Notes under the pieces: model-generated
What the model saw: only the letters and a program-made list of their open reading frames with translations
What the model was told of the DNA's origin: nothing
Database searches by the model: none
Assembly (NCBI GenBank): GCA_030146505.1
Contig: JASLCO010000408.1
Location: forward strand, 1-7,924
Reading direction: 5' to 3'
DNA: 7,924 nt
Source of the DNA: Moraxellaceae bacterium
Lineage (GTDB): Bacteria > Pseudomonadota > Gammaproteobacteria > Pseudomonadales > Moraxellaceae
Shown: positions 6,501 to 7,924 of the stretch, in pieces
Layout of the letters: every line of letters begins with the position of its first letter
How positions within the stretch are numbered: position 1 is the first letter of the stretch
Translations under genes and position numbers: made by a program

Positions 6501-7924
6501 GCTGACCATCAACAAGGCTGAACTCACCGTCACCGCCAAGGATGCCGGCAAGACCTACGACGCGGGCGCTTACACCGGCGGTAACGGCGTGAACTATGCC
6601 GGTTTCGTGAACAATGAAAACGAAGGTGTGCTGAACGGTACGCTGAGCTATGGCGGCGATGCGCAAGGTGCGGTGAATGCGGGTGACTATTCCATTACTG
6701 CCAGCGGGCTGAGCGCTGACAACTACACCGTGAATTACGAAAGCGGCACGCTGGCCATAAGCAAGGCCGACATCACCGTCGGCACTGACAGCATCAGCAA
6801 GACTTACGATGGCGGCACGTCTGCCAATGGCGTGCTGAAAATCATCAGCGGCCAGTTGTTTGGCAGCGATGCATTCAGCGGTGGCCACTTCGAATTCGAC
6901 GACAAGAATGTCGGCGAGAACAAAACCGTACGGGTCTCCGGCGTGGGCATTGACGATGGCAACCAGGGCGGCAATTACACGCTGGTGCTTGTGGACAACG
7001 CTACCAGCACCATCACGCCCAAGGCCATCACCGTCTCCGGCATTACCGCCGGCAACAAAACCTATGACGGTACCGTTGTGGCTGTCGTGGATAAATCCGG
7101 CGCCGTGTTTGATGGCCTGGTTGGCGGCGATGATCTGGCGGTAGATGTCACCGGTGCGTTCGCCGACAAGAATGCCGGCACGGGAAAAGCCGTCACGCTC
7201 GACAGTCACTACAGCGGTGATGATGCCGGCAACTACACCATCACCGACCAGGCCGGTACCACCGCCGACATCACACCGAAGGCGTTGACCGTTTCCGGTA
7301 TCACTGCCGGCAACAAGGTGTACGACGGCAACGTCACTGCCGGTGTGGATGATTCCGGCGCGGTGTTTGGCGGGCTGATTGCCGGCGACGACCTGGGCGT
7401 GACCGCCATGGGTGAATTCGCTGACAAGAACGTTGGCACTGGAAAAACCATAACGCTCACCAGCCATTACACCGGTGCAGACTTTGGCAACTACACCATC
7501 ACCGACCAGGCCGGCGCCACTGCCGACATCATACCGAAGGCACTGACCGTTTCCGGCATCACCGCCGGCAACAAGGTGTACGACGGCAGCACGGCTGCCA
7601 ATGTCAGCGTGACAGGTGCTGTGCTGGGTGGTCTGGTAAGCGGCGACGACCTGAGTGTAAGCGCGACGGGCGAGTTCACCGACAAGAACGTTGCCAATGG
7701 AAAAACCGTCACGCTCATCAGCAGTTATGGCGGCGCAGACTTTGCCAACTACACCATCACCGACCAGGCCGGCACCAATGCCGACATCACACCGAAGGCG
7801 TTGACCGTTTCCGGTATCACCGCCGGCAACAAGGTGTACGACGGCAACGTCACTGCCAGTGTGGATGATTCCGGCGCGGTGTTTGGCGGGCTGATTGCCG
7901 GCGACGACCTGGGCGTGACCGCCA
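1..7924 (+). CDS. Giant repetitive adhesin-like protein (GLUG + MBG/YDG repeats), partial at both ends
   Basis: Frame 1 is open across the whole window: 2641 complete codons plus one base, no stop, and no shift at any repeat junction. The visible part has four GLUG repeat arrays (residues about 1-184, 423-768, 1009-1558, 1796-2041), three separator modules of 237-240 residues, and from residue 2089 a series of MBG/YDG-type repeats running off the end. Coils match the GLUG pattern GGLVG...G.I..SYATG.V. Such proteins are known as large secreted adhesins in Gram-negative bacteria, commonly exported by two-partner secretion or as autotransporters. That export route is inference here, because neither terminus is visible. 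The GTG at base 1 falls inside a GLUG coil and has no upstream sequence, so it is not called as a start. Only two cysteines occur, as expected for an exported stalk. Binding target and regulation cannot be read from this segment. An alternative is a cell-wall or S-layer-associated repeat protein; the frame and repeat architecture are certain, the adhesin role is likely. Confidence 0.93.
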   Translation, partial: MAGLVAFNNGGITLSYATGDVQATSSAASIFAAGGLVGRNSSNGTISQSYATGDVTAIHTGAGSYSVYAGGLAGMNTGNINNTYATGDVYGEGQSGSVVSVGGLVGLNASFGGPISYSYATGQVSGTAGLNLYRGGVVGWQGLSNAGAITSTFFASTDADGNLINNGLGVIGYDPSGHGSANSSGKTHEQLQQLSTFTAAGWDISDQGGDGKVWRIYEGDSTPLLRGFLTQLVVSATPDFDGSGTAQADIGSATLTGVSTGDAHVLGTATVTGGDTLTLTSTAAGEYTATSNTTVSGLYSDQQGYDLVLQGGSRTISTPGSAAGEIRLDNGANWDSGALVIDTTGTVTANAAINGGTGSVFRLVNGAWLQNNATLPGFAVNDFRLEGGSFLRVLGGDGSAASPWLLADVYGLQGMVGFLGGNFALANDVDASGTVNWNNGAGFVPIGSDGSHAFAGSLDGEGHVIGNLFINSSSASYVGLFGVTDASAVLSNIGLEGGSITVNGANGADGDDGHDGVNGTLGTDGGNGTAGRIGASVVAGALVGENHGAISGSYAHVAVTANAGNGGNGGAGGHGGNSEVVPTAGKKGGNGGVGGVGGKGGDVTIGGLVGANIGSIADSYASGAVNGRAGNAGAGGDGGSGGNGGPAFSGHGGNGGNGGDGSPGGMGGKVRAGGLAGSNDGSVTNSYAMGTVSAFAGLGGNGGRGGGEGSGGMGAFGNGTDGNPGQDGVEGLDGGSGIGGLLGASSGSVTASFWSLDTSGQASSAGGTGITTAQMQQLSTFTNAGWDISGVGGDGKVWRIYEGHTAPLLRSFLTQLEVGATPDFDGTGTALANIGSVTVNIPNGAHIYGTGTVTGGDTLTLTSTAADEYSATSNATLSGLYSDQQGYDIVSGPATRTISTPGSAAGDIQLPNSLNWSSGTLVINTSGKLTTGASGINTTAISGDVFRLQNGNWTQNAASLPGFAVDDFQLAGGTFLRVTGGDGSSTPYRISDVYGLQGMASASLLGADFALVNDVDASGTAHWNCDAGGANCAGFVPVGNATTKFTGSFDGQDRTIDGLTIDRSAESYVGLFGYAGAAATLRNVSLTNANVTGKNYVAALAGALSAGGQVSDSEAGGTVSGTSYAGGLVGSNAGVVDGGSASATVTGSGDHVGGLVGIHTGVIRNSTATGTVSGQNRVGGLVGISTGLIEDSNASGEVSGTERIGGLVGDAQAAITGSHATGKVTGTSTYVGGLAGYLGSTNGASISDSHASGEVSGADHVGGLVGEAHAAITDSHATGNVIGSNDYIGGLVGATDAAISGSNATGEVRGAGNVGGLTGWTSAAIDASSAAGDVTGTGDSVGGLAGQGAAVTGSHATGAVQGANQVGGLVGLATAAITRSYATGAVRGTGTGISGVGGLVGQTNAGANLSLTYATGDVSGAGIAVGGLTGNARGDIDSSYATGDVQGGSGVGGLVGTSSGAISNTYASGAVSGLDPATASYLGGLVGHASYGSIRNSYATGAVSGDGIWGSAGGLVGVADQPYVQVQNSFFATTDANGNPINHGGANDGDWYGNGQGRGKTLAELHQLSTFTDAGWDISDVGGDGKVWRIYEGQTAPLLRGFLTQLTVSATPDFDGSGAALANIGSATVTGVPTGDAHVLGTATVTGGDTLTLTSTAAGEYTATSNATVSGLYSDQQGYDIVSGPATRTISTPGSAAGDIRLDNGVSWSNGTLRIDTSGTVTAGAIAGDAFRLVNGNWVQNAATLAGFTVNDFQLAGGSFLRALGGDGSDDDHAWLLTDVYGLQGMASATLLDKHFALANDIGASGTAHWNGGAGFVPVGNASSPVSAFSGGFDGRLHRIDGLTMSRGSDYVGLFGYAWNATLRNVGLTDVSIVGNTTVGALVGQARNTTIRNSFVDGGSVTALGQVVGGLVGSLVGGSLIDGSYAGVRVESLGGGGATYAGAGGLVGGSNGTISNSYATGNVTSSAADAALRKWVGGLLGFQTGGSISNSYATGAVSGNNTLGGLIGYRQSGTDSASFYATIDANGNTINTGAVFNALGTGKTLDELHQLSTFTDAGWDISGVGGDGTVWRIYEGNTGPLLRGFMTAVTVNADLSGAGKTYDGQIASGNAGYSTGTPADTGLLLGNLSYAGNSSNAGNYSTADGSLQLGGLYSGQQGYDISYGSAALTINKAELTVTAKDAGKTYDAGAYTGGNGVNYAGFVNNENEGVLNGTLSYGGDAQGAVNAGDYSITASGLSADNYTVNYESGTLAISKADITVGTDSISKTYDGGTSANGVLKIISGQLFGSDAFSGGHFEFDDKNVGENKTVRVSGVGIDDGNQGGNYTLVLVDNATSTITPKAITVSGITAGNKTYDGTVVAVVDKSGAVFDGLVGGDDLAVDVTGAFADKNAGTGKAVTLDSHYSGDDAGNYTITDQAGTTADITPKALTVSGITAGNKVYDGNVTAGVDDSGAVFGGLIAGDDLGVTAMGEFADKNVGTGKTITLTSHYTGADFGNYTITDQAGATADIIPKALTVSGITAGNKVYDGSTAANVSVTGAVLGGLVSGDDLSVSATGEFTDKNVANGKTVTLISSYGGADFANYTITDQAGTNADITPKALTVSGITAGNKVYDGNVTASVDDSGAVFGGLIAGDDLGVTA
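553..1266 (+). repeat. Separator module 1: WRIYEG tail, degenerate MBG-like domain, DVYGLQG linker
   Basis: First of three homologous 237-240-residue joints between GLUG arrays. Part one (553-693) carries QLSTFTAAGWDIS, GGDGKVWRIYEG and PLLRGFLT. Part two (694-951) is an MBG-like domain containing DFDGSG, GGDTLTLTSTAAGEY and GLYSDQQGYD. Where a typical MBG/YDG domain reads KTYDG, this copy has PDFDG. Part three (952-1266) runs from TPGSAAGEI through a predicted beta-rich stretch to FLRVLGGDGS and DVYGLQGM, the linker seen before GLUG segments in FHA-like proteins. The module leads directly into the FALANDVDASGT opening of the next array. The role as a fixed-length joint is inferred from its conserved length and order. 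Confidence 0.82.
1507..1596 (+). repeat. Gly-rich insert 1 (GxxGxx type, acidic)
   Basis: A stretch of about 30 residues with Gly at nearly every third position, including NGANGADGDDGHDG and GTDGGNG. It is acidic and collagen-like in spacing, though proline is absent. It lies between the array lead-in (YVGLFG) and the first GLUG coil. It is probably an exposed loop or a Gly-rich helix projecting from the solenoid; that is inference from composition only. Confidence 0.75.
1681..1806 (+). repeat. Gly-rich insert 2 (GGNGG type)
   Basis: A 42-residue insert between coils 1 and 2 of array B. It consists of two GGN/GGX runs (NAGNGGNGGAGGHGGN and GGNGGVGGVGGKGGD) joined by a short non-Gly hinge, SEVVPTAGKK. 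The composition resembles PGRS-type or polyglycine-rich sequences, but there is no other sign of actinobacterial origin. It sits exactly between the coil's second half and the next GGLVG. Confidence 0.78.
1879..2007 (+). repeat. Gly-rich insert 3 (GGNGG type)
   Basis: A 43-residue insert between coils 2 and 3 of array B, with runs GNAGAGGDGGSGGNGG and GHGGNGGNGGDGSPGG split by a PAFS hinge. The two-run-plus-hinge design matches insert 2, and the length is the same to within a residue or so. This supports duplication of a coil together with its insert. Confidence 0.78.
2086..2208 (+). repeat. Gly-rich insert 4 (mixed GGX and GXX)
   Basis: A 41-residue insert between coils 3 and 4 of array B. 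It begins with GLGGNGGRGGGEGSGG and continues with a GXX-like acidic part (DGNPGQDGVEGLDGG). The second half resembles insert 1 in acidity and triplet glycine spacing, the first half resembles inserts 2 and 3. Confidence 0.75.
2305..3024 (+). repeat. Separator module 2
   Basis: Same three-part design as separator 1, at 240 residues. The tail (2305-2445) has QLSTFTNAGWDIS, GGDGKVWRIYEG and PLLRSFLT. The MBG-like part (2446-2697) has TPDFDGTG, VTGGDTLTLTSTAADEY and GLYSDQQGYD. The linker (2698-3024) has TPGSAAGDI, FLRVTGGDGS and DVYGLQGM. It departs most from the other two copies in the middle of the MBG-like part, where NIPNGAHIYG replaces the V.TGDAHVLG of copies 1 and 3, and near TTGASGINTT in the linker. 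Confidence 0.82.
3025..4674 (+). repeat. GLUG repeat array C (about 16 coils)
   Basis: The longest array in the window. After the lead-in (FALVNDVDASGT, GFVPVG, FTGSFDGQDRTI, YVGLFGY) about sixteen coils start at 3292, 3376, 3457, 3535, 3613, 3694, 3784, 3865, 3943, 4024, 4099, 4189, 4276, 4354, 4447 and 4537. Spacing is 75-93 bp and mostly 78 or 81 bp, so a coil is 26-27 residues. The consensus is GGLVG...G.I..S.ATG.V.G. Six central coils replace G.I with AAI or AAV. The array ends with the cap FFATTDANGNPINHGG and a Gly-rich tail before GKTLAELHQ. Sixteen stacked coils suggest a long solenoid rod, an inference from the family fold. Confidence 0.9.
3073..3096 (+). other. Two-cysteine loop in the GLUG lead-in of array C
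   Basis: Cys codons at 3073 and 3094 (residues 1025 and 1032) lie in WNCDAGGANCAGFVPVG. The equivalent segments of arrays B and D read WNNGAGFVP and WNGGAGFVP, so this copy carries a five-residue insertion containing both cysteines. These are the only cysteines I find in 2641 residues. A local disulfide closing a small loop is the simple inference, as the protein is expected to fold outside the cytoplasm. Confidence 0.8.
4675..5385 (+). repeat. Separator module 3
   Basis: Third copy of the joint, 237 residues. The tail (4675-4815) has GKTLAELHQLSTFTDAGWDI, GGDGKVWRIYEG and PLLRGFLT. The MBG-like part (4816-5073) has TPDFDGSG, TGDAHVLGTATVTGGDTLTL and GLYSDQQGYD. The linker (5074-5385) has TPGSAAGDIRLDNG, FLRALGGDGS and DVYGLQGM. 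Around the GGDTLTLTSTAAGEY and GLYSDQQGYD motifs the DNA is nearly identical to separator 1, and around GPATRTIST it is closest to separator 2. This mosaic similarity fits recombination among copies. Confidence 0.83.
5386..6123 (+). repeat. GLUG repeat array D (5 coils)
   Basis: The lead-in (FALANDIGASGT, GFVPVG, FSGGFDGRLHRI, YVGLFGY) is followed by coils starting at 5638 (GALVGQA), 5725 (GGLVGSL), 5830 (GGLVGGSN), 5929 (GGLLGFQ) and 6010 (GGLIGYR). Clear SYATG motifs occur only in coils 3 and 4; coil 1 has SFVDGGSV and coil 2 has SYAGVRV. The cap is FYATIDANGNTINTGA. Codon choice looks even more GC-rich here than in the MBG region that follows. Confidence 0.87.
6124..6264 (+). repeat. Fourth WRIYEG tail, closing the GLUG section
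   Basis: This 47-residue copy of the separator tail reads GKTLDELHQLSTFTDAGWDI, GGDGTVWRIYEG and PLLRGFMT. It is collinear with the tails at 553, 2305 and 4675. Instead of a degenerate MBG-like domain and a DVYGLQG linker, it leads into an intact MBG domain containing KTYDG. It therefore marks the switch from solenoid arrays to the MBG chain. Confidence 0.85.
6265..6519 (+). repeat. MBG-type repeat 1
   Basis: An 85-residue unit with GAGKTYDG near the start, NLSYAGNSSNAGNYS in the middle, GLYSGQQGYDISYG and the end ALTINKA. The GLYS.QQGYDI element is shared with the degenerate MBG-like domains of all three separators. This unit is thus the bridge between those domains and the downstream MBG/YDG series. 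Confidence 0.82.
6520..6768 (+). repeat. MBG-type repeat 2
   Basis: An 83-residue unit starting ELTVTAKDAGKTYDAG, with LNGTLSYGGDAQGAVNAGDY, the motif SADNYTVNYESGTLAISKA and no DKN element. The Y.VNY..GTL.I.KA ending is the standard MBG pattern (the MBG_2 type). KTYDAG stands in for KTYDG. Confidence 0.85.
6769..7026 (+). repeat. YDG-type repeat 3
   Basis: An 86-residue unit with DITVGTDSISKTYDGG, FEFDDKNVGENKTVRVSGVG and NYTLVLVDNATSTITPKA. The DKNVG..KTV element and the ITPKA end are the hallmarks of the YDG subtype. It is the first of the series with the exact 258-bp length, but clearly diverged from units 4-7 (LKIISGQLFGSDAFSG in place of the SGAVF..L..GDDL region). Confidence 0.85.
7027..7284 (+). 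repeat. YDG-type repeat 4
   Basis: An 86-residue unit with ITVSGITAGNKTYDGT, SGAVFDGLVGGDDLAVDVTG, FADKNAGTGKAVTL, GNYTITDQAG and ADITPKA. It keeps KTYDG, while units 5-7 have KVYDG. Confidence 0.88.
7264..7408 (+). repeat. Near-identical direct repeat, copy 1
   Basis: These 145 bp match 7780-7924 with two mismatches that I can count (ACT/ACC in the ITAG codon run and GGT/AGT after YDGNVTA). The offset is 516 bp, exactly two 258-bp units. Neighbouring units are clearly less similar at DNA level, so this looks like a recent two-unit duplication or gene conversion. The match may extend past the window end. Confidence 0.9.
7285..7542 (+). repeat. YDG-type repeat 5
   Basis: An 86-residue unit with LTVSGITAGNKVYDGN, SGAVFGGLIAGDDLGV, FADKNVGTGKTITL, GNYTITDQAG and ADIIPKA. 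Its first 124 bp match unit 7 with only two differences. Confidence 0.9.
7543..7800 (+). repeat. YDG-type repeat 6
   Basis: An 86-residue unit with LTVSGITAGNKVYDGS, TGAVLGGLVSGDDLSV, FTDKNVANGKTVTL, ANYTITDQAG and ADITPKA. The edges are very close to the neighbours, the body after the YDG motif is more diverged (STAANVSVTG). Confidence 0.9.
7780..7924 (+). repeat. Near-identical direct repeat, copy 2
   Basis: Partner of 7264-7408, truncated by the window edge. It covers the end of YDG repeat 6 and the start of repeat 7. Confidence 0.9.
7801..7924 (+). repeat. YDG-type repeat 7 (cut by window end)
   Basis: The first 41 residues of a further unit, with LTVSGITAGNKVYDGN and SGAVFGGLIAGDDLGV. 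The frame is still open at the last base, so the series continues beyond the window. Confidence 0.9.

Noticed and set aside
5326..7467. Long open frame on the minus strand (713 codons)
   Set aside because: It spans array D and the MBG/YDG units on the opposite strand, crosses unrelated sense domains without any domain boundary of its own, and repeats with the sense period.

Overview
The window lies entirely inside one giant protein-coding gene. Forward frame 1 (codons starting at base 1) is open from the first base to the last, 2641 complete codons with no stop and no frame break. The sequence is GC-rich (mid-60s percent by eye). The translation is almost wholly repeats of Gly/Ser/Thr/Ala/Asp/Asn-rich beta-structured modules and contains only two cysteines. 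Both ends of the protein, including any signal peptide, secretion domain or anchor, lie outside the window. This architecture (GLUG arrays, FHA-type linkers with a DVYGLQG motif, then MBG/YDG-type repeats) is known from very large secreted adhesins of Gram-negative bacteria, often two-partner-secretion or filamentous-haemagglutinin-like proteins. The host is therefore most likely a GC-rich proteobacterium; I cannot name the genus.

Layout: GLUG array A (1-552, 5 coils, start missing); separator 1 (553-1266); GLUG array B (1267-2304, 4 coils, each preceded by a Gly-rich insert); separator 2 (2305-3024); GLUG array C (3025-4674, 16 coils); separator 3 (4675-5385); GLUG array D (5386-6123, 5 coils); a closing tail (6124-6264); then tandem MBG/YDG repeats (6265 to the window end, six full and one partial). 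From the third repeat on the period is exactly 258 bp. Each separator has three parts in fixed order: a tail with an AGWDIS...VWRIYEG motif, a degenerate MBG-like domain, and a linker ending in a DVYGLQGM motif. Separators keep a near-constant length (711-720 bp), whereas the GLUG arrays between them vary from 738 to 1650 bp.

Inferred role: a long surface or secreted adhesin stalk. The GLUG arrays probably form solenoid segments, the separators act as fixed-length joints, and the MBG/YDG series forms a chain of small beta domains. The least ordinary parts are the regularly spaced Gly-rich inserts in array B, the single Cys-Cys loop at the start of array C, and a nearly identical 145-bp direct repeat at a 516-bp offset in the MBG region, which suggests recent repeat expansion. 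No intergenic sequence, RNA gene, promoter, terminator, insertion sequence or CRISPR array was seen. The long open frames on the minus strand and in other forward frames are treated as shadows of this gene.
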